A DNA stretch of 64,000 bases from Pontederia crassipes. Lineage: Eukaryota > Streptophyta > Magnoliopsida > Commelinales > Pontederiaceae. The notes beneath the pieces were generated by a model that worked only from the letters and a program-made list of their open reading frames with translations, searched no databases and had not been told where the DNA came from. The stretch lies in NCBI GenBank assembly GCA_030549335.1, contig CM060198.1, forward strand, positions 64,275,958 to 64,339,957, in the 5' to 3' direction. Shown in pieces: positions 25,200 to 37,721 of the stretch. Every line of letters begins with the position of its first letter. Position 1 is the stretch's first letter. A program made the position numbers and the translations under genes.

Positions 25200-28100
25200 G
25201 CAAAAAAGGCTTCTTGGAAAAAATCGAGAAAAAAAATGTTCTTTGTTGTTTAATTGTATGATAAAATAAATTTAAATTTTAAAATAATACTAATAAACTT
25301 GATGCAGCTAAAGAAGAGTGTACTCAATAGAAAAAAAATGCAAATAAACATATTTTTGAATTAAAATAATAATATATAACAGTAGAGAAAAATTAGGGGA
25401 AAATATTTTTGCCTGACCTTCTGCAAGACCTTATATGAAGGTTAAAGTATAATGAATTAAGGAAAAAAAAGGAACAATGAGAATAAATGTTAGAATTAAG
25501 TTTGGATACTCTTGAAGGCCAATTTTGATATGCCAAGGAAGAAATTAGTAAAAGGTATTAAGTCTTGGTGCATTGTGGATCCAACAAGAAGAGCTATTAA
25601 GAGTCGAAACATGGCAGTTTTTTCAGCAGTTCAATTCACCGCCGTCCCAGTTGCAGAGTTAGCTGGATATGTCTAAATAGTAAAACTTTCAATTGTGAGT
25701 AAATGAACTGGAGGAACGATTCGTTACTGCACTGTTTTGGATGATTCTGATGGATCTTATACACCTTACCTTGCCATGTTGAATCTCCTTGTTAAGCCTG
25801 TTGCTACTTCGTATACTGTCTGCTGAGTGCCTCAAGCTTTAGTTTAGATGCCCAAAAAGAACATGAATCGACATGGATAGACCATGAAATTCGTGTGTCT
25901 CTGGTGATACAGGCACACAATTAATCTTCAGAGACAAGTTCCAATCATATGTGGGCCAAATCCAAATTTAATTGTTTCAACCATTGTTATTAGTAAGTAC
26001 TTAGTTGGATGATGGAGAGTGCCCACCAACATGCATCTACACTGTGCAGCATATAGACACAAGCCGTACTCTTGCTCCTGCTTACTATATATCAACTTGA
26101 CACATTCCCTGAACAGATATCTAAAGTCACTTTTTTTTTTCTGAGCATAGATTCTCTATCAAAACTGAACATGATATGATTATTAATCTCTGTGTGCCCA
26201 TGCGTGCCAAGAATAGTTCGTGCTGCCGTTATCGCAATCGCACGCATTACCTTAATGATTACTGATGAGAGGAAAAAAATGAATAAAGCAGCACCCTTGA
26301 CCAATGGGCACCTGCAAGAGGCAATGTTCCATCTCTGCGAACAATGTTTGAACAACCAAAGATATGCTTTGTTCCTATCTTGAGAGCGAAGGGGGGGACA
26401 GCCAAAGATACCAATATCCATAATTCCATGCTTGTGGGTGCGGATTCCCTGCCCTCTCTTTACCTCTCTTTAGTCCTCTTGGTGGAATATGAGCTCCATT
26501 GCCTATCAAACTTTTCATGAATTAGAGGGAGAAACATATACTAGGAACAAGGACAAAAGGGACTCAGAAATCTTCTATGTTCCTTGTTTCAGAGTAACTG
26601 CACCAACCTTGGAGCCTGGCAAACATGAGTTAGCACCAGTACTTATGTGTGAGTACTGTTGTATTCTGCCCTTGTGACTGTAGGGTTGTTCCCAATGATT
26701 TAAATAAGGACCACAAGAGCTGATCATGGAATCTAGGAATGAGTACTATATTCCCACCTCAAATTTGATGGTGTTTAAACTTCAAGTGGGCACAGAGTGG
26801 TCCTATTCCATTGACACTATGTGGGCATGAAGCGGAATGCAATTGAACATGTTCCTTACATCTGAGCAACAACAACTGATTCCCCAATTCCTTCTGAAGA
26901 TATCAAAATATCAGGCTAATCAAGTTGTTGTTTGGGTTTGATTGGCTATTCAGGAATCGGGTTGGCTCTCATGCTCTTCTCCATAGTATAACAACTTGGG
27001 TAATCCTGTTGGTCATAACAGCTGTGTATCATTCACACTTTGCATGGGAATAGTGCGATGGTATACGAGAGGGCTCCAATAAGTTCTCCAATTTTAGTTG
27101 TTGTCCTGCATTGTTTCTGTATCCTACATAATGGGAGCTTTCCATATTAGACCATATCACAAACGTATAACTGCTGTTCAAGACTACAAGTATCTGAAAC
27201 AGTACAATGAGCTCGACTGTAAAGTAAACAGTATCGGATTCCTTCAATACAAACAGTTGTTCTCACCTTAAAATTTGCACGTCAAGAAGGAATAAAGCCA
27301 TGTAGCTGACATCTTTTTCTTAACTTTCATACCAAAAAGAGCCTGGACAAGGCTTTCTTCTGAAACACAAATCAGACATATTTCTCAGACTTGCAAAGTA
27401 GAAGCTACTGCCTTATTTATGGAAGTTGAATGATGGTTTCTATCATATTACCATGACCTTAAAACCCATGCTTATAATCTAATTGATGTATACTGTGATT
27501 GGTCACTACCACTTAATAATTAACTGATAGTTGGGAGCATCTATGTTTTTCTGTCAAGATATAGTGATAAGAAAACAGAAAAGTGGGATATGTTATTTCT
27601 TATTTGTTTCACAAGTGGGATTCTTTCAGCTTTGTAGATTTCACTACCTTTGGCCTGGGTAGTACCGGGTAGACAATTGCATTGGTGACTGATACAAAGA
27701 ATGACAACAATTCTAAGCACTTGGTTATTACTTTGAAGAATAAAGAAATGTTCTGCCATATATATTCTCTGTGATCCCAAATGTGGTAATATCATACTGA
27801 CAAGCTTGTACTGTGCGAAATCTTGTACTCATTCCAAAAGAATAATATCCAATCCAACTACTAAAATTATCAGATACGAAAGAAGTCTAGTTGGTCTAAC
27901 TCGGATAGAGTTTAGCATAGAATCATTGAACAGAAGTTCTTGCTTTTTGTTTAACAGCAATGCCTCAATAATTCAGAACTACTGAAGGGAAAACTAAAAT
28001 AATCACAGATCAGAAGATGGCTTATCATAGTTGGTAGTCATGATTCATGATAGTACAGGTTCTTGCTTGGAGGAAAAGTAGGTGAAAGTTAAGACACCAA

Positions 28101-28845
28101 CTCATCCAATATGCACAACATATGTATGCTTGGAACAGATACATCTATAGTCATGACAATATATTTGTTACACCTAGCTGGAAATCTCAGCTAATTAACT
28201 TTGGCGCTGGTTCTTCTACACAAGAAATAAACTCGTATAAACATTCAATCTTTATCATAAAGGATCACAAAGTGTGAAGGTAACTCATAAGAATTCATAT
28301 GATAAATATGTGAAAAGCTATATAATTTTTTAAATAGGTGCTTGAGTAGATATTCAGAGAGCTGTGAAGTATGACTAGATATCCCAATCATGTGTTGTAA
28401 TCTTGAGCATAAACCTGATCTCACCTTTGCAGGTGATCATGAGATAGTTAAGCATGCATTTTTGGGCATTTCATGAACACCATTATGCAAACGTAGAAGC
28501 ATCTCAGATGGTCAAGTCATTATCTAAGAATCAGCTACTTCAGTACGCATAAAAGATGAACGGAGTACGATATTTCTGTTTTTTTCTACAGTATGAAATT
28601 TTGGACTTGGCTCAAGAATCGGCTTAAACTTAAAGCAATCGCTTCAACCCATTGGAGAGTATTGGAATTCTTTCTCCTTTTACTTTCCTGAAAATTGAAT
28701 AAGTACCAAACTTAGCAGGGGAGACAAAATGGAATCGCATGCTCATTCCATATTCCATTCCTTGCTTTCTGAAGTCCACCAGCACCGCGGTGTACAGCAG
28801 AGTTTTCTGTTCAAAATGTTGTGTATCTTATTCTCCTTCTGGATA
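25200..28845. other. Long intergenic stretch, no gene seen
   Basis: The base composition is mixed, with scattered open frames of 60-110 codons that show no family motif, no codon bias and no splice partners. I see no transposon ends either. It may hold distal regulatory DNA or old decayed repeats, but nothing can be supported from the sequence alone. Confidence 0.5.
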
Positions 28846-28853
28846 CTTCTAGT

Positions 28854-29524
28854 CTATGATGCACGGGTACGCCTAAAAGGCAGGAATACCCGTATCGGGT
28901 ACGTACCTAGTACGGGTACACATGGGTACAGATGAGTACGTATTTGTATAAATGAAAGCCACCTCCGGTGCTGATCCCAGCTTAAAGCCAACACATGATG
29001 TCAACAACTGGACGTGTTTGTATAAATGGGCTTTGCTGACTCATCTAACATATAATAATAAACTTAATTTTTAAATTATTAGCAATGGTTGATTAATATT
29101 TTATTAGATGGATTGACAGATTAGTAGTTATGGTTATTTTTCTTGAAAACTTTAATTTCTAATCTATACAACAACAACAACAAAGTCTTATCCCACTAGG
29201 TGGGATCGGCTACATGGATCATACGACACCATTGTAATATATTCGTTGATCCATGTTCATGAGATTCGACAGAGTTTTACGCTGGCTGTCGGGACCTAAC
29301 ACAACCCTCCTCCTTTATTCGGGCTTGGGACCGGCTATAAAATATAGGCGGAGTTTTAATTTCTAATCTATATATACTACATATTCTTTTCTTAGACATA
29401 TATTATTTTTATTTAATATTATTATATATATGCGTATCCGTACCCTAATTTTTTAAAAAATAACGTATCTCGTACCCGTATCCGTACCGGGTACCGGTAC
29501 TGTACCCATATCCATGCAACATAG
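28854..29524. mobile_element. Non-autonomous hAT-type transposon with nested SINE
   Basis: An 8-bp target duplication, CTTCTAGT, flanks it at 28846-28853 and 29525-29532, the length typical of hAT elements. The terminal inverted repeats are CTATGATGCACGGGTAC on the left and, read inwards from the right, CTATGTTGCATGGATATGGG. Both subterminal regions are packed with GGGTACS and GTACGGGTAC words. No transposase frame is present. An Au-SINE with its own duplication (29151-29372) sits in the interior, so the hAT element arrived first. Confidence 0.85.
29169..29354 (-). mobile_element. Au-type SINE, copy 3, nested in the hAT element
   Basis: It has the same sequence type and orientation as the copies at 1.8 and 2.8 kb. 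An 18-bp perfect duplication, TTTAATTTCTAATCTATA, flanks it at 29151-29168 and 29355-29372. On the minus strand it ends with GGGATAAGACTTTG and TTG repeats. Confidence 0.87.
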
Positions 29525-30098
29525 CTTCTAGTCAAACAGCATTTCAAACTTTTAGTAATCAGCAACTGAGTGACTAAGTTCAGACATCTTGCAAGCCTGT
29601 AAGTTGCAATGTTATCTTTCAGGTCATGCATGATATCATCTCAAAGCTCCCAATTAAATGGTGTTCCAAAAGAAGCCAGTGGAGAGAAAACAAAATTCTA
29701 TTGAACAAAAGAGTAATGAGTTCTTGCTAAACGGTTCATGAATCTGAGAAGTTTTCAAGTCCCTGGGATACTAGGGCTTTGCTTTTAGGTCAGAAAACTC
29801 TCACACCAAAGAGCATAAGATTCTTTCTTTTTCTTATAGAGACATTCATACCAAAAGAACGGATATTTATGGATCTATTCTTCTGCGCATGTGACAAGCT
29901 CAAGCTGCTCCACAAAAAGTTTCCACTCCAGAATATCAATGCAAGCTTAGGCCAATAACAACTGATAATAAAAGTTGCAGGGCAGGACCAAGACGTCGCT
30001 AGCTTCTTAAGGGGATGTCACAAGATTGAATCTCAGGAGGCTAGCAATTATGCAGCCTCGCTGAGCTTCTAAATACACAGGATTACCACCCAAAAAAG

Positions 30099-30420
30099 TT
30101 ACGGGACAGGGTCCACAGAAACCTGATGGAAGAAGGACAAGATCTCTTTTCGAGTTGCTGTGAGGATTGGATCAAGTTGAGTGTTTGCTTCAAATGATTC
30201 CATATTCTCTCCACTTTGCACTATAAGGAGAGCCAGATGGCCATCCTTGAGAAGCATGAGCGAGAGAGCAGCCGAGACTCTTTTCCCAAACAACAGGAAG
30301 CGTTTCGCACCTAAGGTGTGCATGTCCTGAGCTTTTTCAGAAGAGCTGGTTGCACCTGACAGCCCTGACACATCAGTTTGCCAGAGATTTCTTTTGCAGT
30401 TATCAGATGGATAGAAGGGA
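30099..30420 (-). CDS. Orphan exon, product not recognised
   Basis: On the minus strand a strong pyrimidine tract and CTATGCAG acceptor end at 30421, followed by 107 open codons. The protein reads SPFYPSDNCKRNLW..., then AKRFLLFGKRVSAALSLML, LLKDGHLALLIVQSGENME and LDPILTATRKEILSFFHQ. A CAG|GTTTCT donor is possible near its end; otherwise it stops at 30099. Composition looks like a real exon, but I cannot name the family. Any upstream exon would have to lie across the MYB-CC gene, whose start codon is only 127 bp away on the other strand. It may be a gene fragment, or the 3' part of a gene whose 5' exons were displaced. The open frame extends into the presumed intron up to an ATG at 30458, so a single-exon reading is a weaker alternative. 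Confidence 0.4.
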
Positions 30421-30547
30421 CTGCATAGAGTAAAGCAAGAAACAAAAGGTAAGAACAAAAACGGAAGAAAAATAACTCGATTTAGTTCTGCATCTTCCCA
30501 TGCATGACTTGTCTCTACTTCGTGCTCTTTGTCATTTCAAGTAGAAG

Positions 30548-33193
30548 ATGTATCATCAACAACAGCATCAGCATCACAACCACCATCAAGGCCAGAACGC
30601 TCTCATTTCTTCTAGGACGGCGTTTCCACAAGAGAAGCATCTGTTTCTGCGAGGAAGTGTCGCAGGAGAGTCGGGACTAGTCCTGTCTACTGATGCAAAA
30701 CCCAGGTTGAAGTGGACACCTGAGCTCCATGAACGATTCATCGAGGCAGTGAATCAACTCGGGGGAGCTGACAGTGAGTTCACAAACATGCAATCTCACC
30801 AAAACTTGTAGTTGAAAGAAGGAAAATGCATCCTTTGCTTAAAATCTGATACAAAATGCTTAATCATCATGCAGAAGCTACGCCGAAAACAGTCATGAGA
30901 CTGATGGGAATTCCAGGATTAACTCTGTATCACCTGAAGAGTCACCTTCAGGTTTCAAGCGACTGGCCGATTTCTTCACCTTCCTTTTTTCAATTGCTTT
31001 GTTTAGTCCGATTCTGAAATCAAGTTGCTTTACTTGGACATGTAGAAGTACAGGCTCAGCAAGAATTTGCAAGCTCAAGTTAACCCTGGAAGTAACAAGA
31101 ATAATGGTAGGAGATGTTCTTGGACTCCATATAAGATTTTTCAATATAAAGAACTAGATTGAACGAGATCTAACTTCTTACAGCTATAGGTGGCAACATG
31201 CAAGCAGCAGATCAGAGAGCAACTAAAGGCAATGGATCTTTCATGCCCAGTGTAAATCTTGCACCTCAGGCCAACAAGTAAGGTGTTGCCATCATTTGTG
31301 GATCGTATTACTAAAATAATGAATTGTCCAAGTAATCTTTTTTTTTTCTTTCTTCTTGACTTACAAGTAGACCGATTCAGATAAGTGAAGCACTTCAAAT
31401 GCAAATCGAAGTGCAGAGGCGGCTGCATGAACAACTTGAGGTTAGACATCATGAACTACATAATCTGCTTTGTCTTTCTTCCTCATTTTCTGGACGTTTG
31501 AGTCTGTGTAATAGTAGTACGTAGCTCCTGAGAAATACGATTTTGAACAGAGAACAAAAGTTTATCCAAATTCCAAAAATCAAGAAATCCGGCACTACAA
31601 GTCCCACCAGAGAAACATATGATCAAATTAAATAACCGAGTTTTGATGCCTTGTAGGACGTGTAGGAAAAGAACATTCATAAAGCATACAAAACAAGCAA
31701 CAATAAGTCATTATCAGGCGTCCTATATTTTCATTATTTCGAAGAAACTATTAAAGAACATTATTAGAGTGAACAAATACAGAGATGATATAAACTTTTT
31801 GAAGACCTCGTACTACTCGTGGAGTACTGCAGGGTGTAATAGTGAGATCTTAATTAAGTTGACGGGGATGTCGCTCTCTCGAACACCAAATTAATCAAAT
31901 GACAACAGTGAGTCCTTAATCTTGTTCAAACAAAAAAAAAACTTACTTAAATACATACCGATTTTCTTCAAAGAAAAGTCTCAAGAAACTTCAAAATTTA
32001 AATTCAAGGAGTACGACATGTTAGTATGAGTAGTTATATCATAATCAGCTACTGGTCCGTATTATGATAAATGATTAGTTTCTTTTTTTATCCATTTGTC
32101 TTTTGATATTTTAATACCATGAAACTTTGACCTTTTTTTTGCATATATTCTTCACACTAGTGTTAGGTATCAGTACTTCAGTACCCACAACTTCATTTTT
32201 ACCCACAACTTTGAAAAGCAAAATTCCCGTATATATGCAAGGTGTGATACTCAGAATAGAGGTAACTTTTCTCAATAAAGAAAGAAAAAGAGAGAGAAGA
32301 AGCCATGCATTTTGTATATTTTTCAGGATAAAAATAAGAAAAAATGGAGTCATCCTTTGGGGTGTTTTTTTTTTCTCTTTTTTCCATTGAGCTCTTCAAG
32401 TTATGATTGATTCTTACTCTGCTTCATGGCACTTACAATGGAAATTTGCTTGTGTAAGGTGCAAAGGCACTTGCAGCTGCGCATAGAAGCACAGGGGAAA
32501 TATCTGCAATCTGTGCTGGAGAAGGCCCAAGAGACCCTGGGGAATCAAAATCTGGGACCTGCCGGGCTGGAAGCAGCCAAAGTCCAGCTCTCCGAGCTGG
32601 TCACCAAGGTCTCAAACGAATGCTTCACCAATGCATTCTCAGGTCTGGAAGAGATCCCCGCCATGCACGCCATCCACATCCGTGCGGCCACGCAGCACGC
32701 CGACGGCTCTCTCGACAGCTGCCTGACCACATCCGAGGGATCTCAGAAGGATCAGCACGACATGAACAACGTCGACTTGGATTTGAGGACCTACCCGGGA
32801 AACGCTGCTGCGCATCATATCTGCAGCGGCATTCAGCAAGCTGCAGGAGGGGAGGGCCTGAGACTCGAACAAGGCCATCCTGCATGGTTCTGCGATCTGA
32901 ATGACGAGCAGAAGCCTTTCGCTTCGTCCATCCTGATGGATCCGGCTTTCTCGATCGACAATGATGCCAGGATTCGACAGGGCCAAAGGCAAATTATCAA
33001 ATCAGCTTCTTGGCAGAAGGAGAGGGAGGACGACGGAGATACACTGGCTGCAGGAACAGGAAGAAAGAGATCAGATGCTGCTGCAGCCAAGCAGCTAACT
33101 TTCGGATTACCAACTCAACTGGATCTTAACGCTGATGAAGGCAACGTAGGAGCCCCAGACTGCAAGCAGTTTGATCTGAATGGATTCGGTTGA
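30548..33193 (+). CDS. MYR2: MYB-CC transcription factor, MYR1/MYR2-like (PHR family), six exons
   Basis: Exons 30548-30773, 30875-30951, 31046-31106, 31184-31277, 31368-31440 and 32459-33193 join in frame to 421 residues. A Gln/His-rich start (MYHQQQHQHHNHHQGQN) leads to the single G2-like MYB repeat at about 51-107, from KPRLKWTPELHERF through IPGLTLYHLKSHLQKYRL. The coiled-coil domain follows, with the LHEQLE box at 172-177 and VQRHLQLRIEAQGKYLQ in exon 6. The end has LDLNADEG and the terminal KQFDLNGFG that mark the MYR1/MYR2 branch. The protein should bind P1BS-like DNA as a dimer in the nucleus. Arabidopsis MYR1/MYR2 are reported to restrain flowering and organ elongation; whether that holds here is inferred. 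The gene looks intact. Confidence 0.93.
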
Positions 33194-35432
33194 AGCTGTT
33201 TTACCAAGGCAAGAAGGTGTTTCATTTCCTGAAGCTTGACGCCTGAAGGCAGCTCTCGTGGCTTGGATGCGTGCATGGGCCATGGACGTCGCAGCAAAGC
33301 TTCAGTCCCCTACCGTCGTAGTTAATTAAAGTTAGATCGAAATAAATGACGATATGCAGAAGCTTCATGGGTGCAAAATGATGTCAGGAAAATCCAAGAC
33401 GCAGTGTTGATGTGTGAGTGTGTGTGTATAGATATGTAACGGCGCCGCTACGGGGAACTCGTGTTCCAGTATTTTTGTCATCGTGCCGTATAATAAATAT
33501 CGTGTATATGGAGAAACAAGTTATTTGTTCATCCTCTAATGTACAGAAGGCAGTAAGAAACAGATATCATAACTTAATTAAAGCACTTTTTCTTGATTAA
33601 TTAAAGGCTGAAAGCAAAGAATACCTTTTTTTTTAACTAGACAAAGGGAGGCTCAAGAAATAATAGAAGAAAAAAATTAAATAATTCTTTAAAATAGAGA
33701 CACATAACTGATTTGAACCGAAGCAAAATATTTCCGACATTCACACGTGACGTGATGACCCACGATGCCTTGTGTCACAAAGCTGAAGAATCGCAATGAC
33801 GAAGATCGAGGTCATAAAATATTTTTGCACGTTTGAACTTTCGCCAAAAGATGTGAAATAGGGCAAGTAACTAAGTTGATTTTTTTTTCAAATTTAAAAT
33901 ATAATAAGAAGACACTGGAAAATTATTCTTACGAGTGTTTCAGGGATGAATGAACACCATTTTCAAACCTTCATCCCTATTATTATTTTTTTTGTTGTGG
34001 CATGTGTGCAACTTTAGAGGGTGAAGAAGTTTTTAAAAGTGGACAAAGTGAAGGAGGAGGAGGAACAATAAGGAAAAAAGAAGAATCGAAGGAAAAAAAT
34101 TGGACAAAAAAGTGTGTTATGAAATCTTTGCTATGGTACTTGTCCCATGGTAAAAGCATTAGTCGAAGGATTATTTTATTGTTATGAAATGATAAATGAG
34201 TAAAAGGTTAAACTAGGTTATCCTTTTACATATCGAGTGTGTTTGATACGAGAATTTTTAATTCCTAATAATTTTTAAAACTAATCGATTTGATAGAAAA
34301 TTTAGATTTGATGTTTAATTAGATGAAAAATATAATGATGAGAATTTAAAAAATTAATTTGATAAATAAATTTTAGTAAGTGTTTAAATAAAAAAGTAAA
34401 AATTAAGAATATAAATTATTATTTTATGAGATATAAAATTATTATAAATTAAAATATTATATCTAGGGGACTGACCCAAACGGATTTGGGAGGGCCATGG
34501 CCCCTCCCAAATTATGAAAATATTTATATTAATATTGTTATTTATAATTTATAAAAAATAAATAAATTATTATAATTTATGAAAATAATAACATTATTTA
34601 TTATTTTTATATGTTAATAATATTCTAATTTATGATAAATATTTATATTAAATTAAAGAATTTATTTTATAAGCTGAATGATAATATTATAATAAATAAA
34701 TATTATAATAATTATTATTATTTAAGATAATATAAAAATATTTTAATGAATAATATATACATTAAATAGTAATTAATTATATTTTATTGATTCAAATATA
34801 TAATAAATAATTGAAAGAAAAAAGGCAAAAAAAATTGAAGTTCTCGCTTTGAGCAAGAACTTGGAAAAGTTTTTGTTAGAAGCAAGAACTTTTTGTTCTT
34901 TACGAAAGAGAATTTTAATCTGATTAGAACTTTCAAAGTTTTGATCACATATGGTGTTTGGCAAAACTTGGGCAAGTTTTGTCTAAGTTCCGTCAACCAA
35001 ACACAGCCATCATGTCTAATTTCTTGATGTTTGTCCTTGGTGCTCAATTTGTTTGACATGCTTAAATTGATATTTTATTGTATTATGATGATAGTTTATG
35101 GCTAAAATAAATGAAAATTGATGATGATGTTTAAAGGTAGAATTCAAACTAGGCCCACCATTAGTGTGGACTTATTGAATGATTCTTGACTTTAATTATT
35201 TGAATGGTTTGATATATGGTATTTCCCATGATTTATATCTATCTTAAGGTGATTACATTCCATGAAGATTGTTGCTATAGTTGGCTTTTGATGATTCTTG
35301 TTTGATTATAATGTCGTGTTATAAGGGTTTAGACTTATTTTATTGCTTATGGACTTGGGGCATAAAGTTGTTGTCTAGTGTAATATTCACGATCTAATCT
35401 ATATTGAATTATACATTATATGACTATAATCA
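33194..35432. other. Intergenic, AT-rich, with a related repeat segment
   Basis: The first 400 bases are probably the MYB-CC gene 3' UTR. From about 34240 to 34450 the DNA closely resembles 42140-42310 (shared words such as ATTATTTTATGAGATATAAAA), so both belong to one dispersed AT-rich repeat. A 29-bp hairpin palindrome lies at 34484-34512. No coding segment is supported. Confidence 0.5.
34484..34512. repeat. GC-rich hairpin palindrome
   Basis: ATTTGGGAGGG and its reverse complement CCCTCCCAAAT flank a CCATGGC core. It stands alone in AT-rich DNA. GGGGGCCATGGCCCC-like words are common in the terminal regions of some plant hAT elements, so it may be the relic end of one; that link is inferred. 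Confidence 0.6.
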
Positions 35433-35930
35433 CACTACAAGAAAATTGCCGAATAGCGACGCAAATTAGTGTCATAATATTACGCGACTCTAAACTGACG
35501 CTAATAGCGTTGCAATAGCGCCGTCGTTGGGTCGACAAGAGGAGACGCTAAGTGCCTCTCTATAGTGTCCATATATCGTCACAAAAGGTAGACGCTAAGT
35601 GAGATGCCATAGCGAAGTTATTTCGGTGCTATTATCACGCGAAAACTAATAAACACGTGGTAGATGGTAGCGCTATATTGGCGTCGCAGGTCTGCGACGC
35701 TAAATTAGCGCCACAAGCGAAGTGACGCTAAATCGACGGAATGTAAGAGTCGATATTAGCGATGGCGTCTTGCGTTGCATTGGCGTCGCAAGCATGAGAC
35801 CCTACAGTAGCGTCATAATGACCGTGACGCCAAGTCGACACTAAGTGGATGCTAATATTATATAATGTATATATAGTATAGTCAACGCTAAGTCTTTTAC
35901 GCTCCTTTTAATATAGCCTAATAATACTAA

Positions 35931-36086
35931 CTACACTATACTATATAATACTATATTATACAATAGTATACTATACTATACTATACTATACTATACTATA
36001 CTATACTAAACTATACTAAACTATATTATATTATATTATAATCTATTATACACCATACTATACTATATTATTCTATTATATAGTAT
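35931..36086. repeat. (CTATA)n microsatellite inside the CACTA element
   Basis: Nearly continuous CTATA/TATTA pentamers run through this stretch, with occasional CTAAA variants. It sits between the left subterminal repeats and a unique-looking segment of the CACTA element. Confidence 0.85.
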
Positions 36087-36830
36087 ACAAAAGTTAATAT
36101 GCCATGCTATAGATACATTATACTCTAATTCCCAAATTCCAAAATCGGAGGAATAACGCTTCTTCATTTTTTAAGAAATTCAAATGGCGATTGTCGGAGA
36201 TTCGACCGTCGAATCATCACAAATTTGTACCTTCCATAGATCACGGCAACAAGATTTTTTAGTATTTTTTGACGATTTTAGGAGGCCGTACGATAGAGTT
36301 AAGAACCTAGGAAAAAAGTCTTCTGATGGTCTTTGACGTGAGTCCAGTGGGAATTAGACGAAATGAAAATTATCGACACGTAGATATCAACACGAGCTGT
36401 CCACCTGTACAAGAATCGCGGCGATCAGAGGTCGAAAGAAATTCAATAAAATGGGCAAATTTTCGAAATAGAAACAATCAGTTCTCCGCGGTCCTAGGTC
36501 GGATTGCTACGAAAAAATAAGCATTTCGAAGGGCTCGAGAAGGTTGGGCAGTGCAAACCTTTTACATTTCACATGTTTTTCGTTTCCTCCGATTCTCAAA
36601 ATACTTATTTTTCAGAATTATAAAAATTTCTCAAGGCTTCCATCCCCCCTAAGAAATCTAAAAATGCACATTCTTCAAAATCGGACCTTTCTAAAGCCTC
36701 AGAGCGGTCTCATTTAGTTGACATAGAGTTTTTAAATTTTTTTGAGAAATGCTAATTTTCTTAGATTTTTTTTCTATCCAAATTTAAAAAGTATTCAAGA
36801 TGGTCTATTTGTTTCGCGCACTTAAAAAAA

Positions 36831-36861
36831 TACACACATACACATACACATATACATACGC

Positions 36862-36904
<43 letters not shown>

Positions 36905-36911
36905 TATACAT
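36831..36911. repeat. (CACATA)n microsatellite inside the CACTA element
   Basis: A hexameric CACATA array with a few CATACG variants. It makes open frames on both strands that are pure artefacts of the repeat. Confidence 0.9.
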
Positions 36912-37187
36912 TTAATCAATTTATAGTTAAAACTTATAGTTTGGCGCCACTTAAGTGCCACAATAGAGACGATATCATTTTAGCATCACAGTAGCGCCAC
37001 AATAACGTCGCAAAGCTGTGACGCTAAATTAGCGTCTCGAATGCGCAGCGCCAATGCGACGTGATACTCTAACTCAGCGTCACAATATATTGAGTCACTA
37101 ACATGAGACGCCATTTGGCATATAACATGGCGCCATATTAGCGACTCAATAGCGTTGCATCATTGGCGTCGCTAACTAGCGATCCGT

Positions 37188-37721
37188 GTGCTCATCAAGG
37201 AACGAATCATGACCATCCGTTCTTTTAATCCGATGATTCGTAACACCTCTGCTGATTTCTCTCCCTCTTTTAATGCCTGCAACATCCTCTTTCTACCGAT
37301 CTGCTGCAGCCTTGTCCCCTCCAACCCTCTGATGCCTTCTCCCTCCGATGCTTTCACCATCCGACGCCTTCTCCCGCTGATGCGTCCGTTGCCGCCTACC
37401 TCCCTGATGTCGACCGCTGCCGCTGCCGCCTGCCTCCTGATGCCGTCCGCCACCGACACTGCCCTGATGCCATCCGCTGTCGCCACCGCCCTGACGCCGT
37501 CCACTGCGCCCCCAGATGTGTCTGTTGCAACTGATTGCCTCCCTGATGCCGTCCGCTACCGTCGCTTGCCTCCTGCACGAGACACTGCCTCCTCCCCTCC
37601 GATCCCTTCTCCCCTGCCGCCGACGCGTCTGCCGCCGCCGCCTGCCTCCATGACGCTGCCCGCGACCACCACTTGCCTCCCTGCTCGAGCACACGCGGGT
37701 GAGGCACTGCACGGTCCTTGA
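37188..37721 (+). other. GC-rich open block inside the CACTA element, possibly captured sequence
   Basis: A 177-codon frame is open here in AT-rich surroundings. It is built from loosely repeated units such as CTGATGCCGTCCGC and CCGCTGCCGCC, so both strands stay open. The translation is Pro/Ala/Ser-rich without any known domain. Low complexity explains the open frame better than coding does. Capture of a host exon fragment is possible but not shown. Confidence 0.35.

Noticed and set aside
26092-26421. 109-codon minus-strand frame in the 25-28.8 kb gap
   Set aside because: No conserved motif, unbiased composition and no splice partner; expected by chance in a gap of this size.
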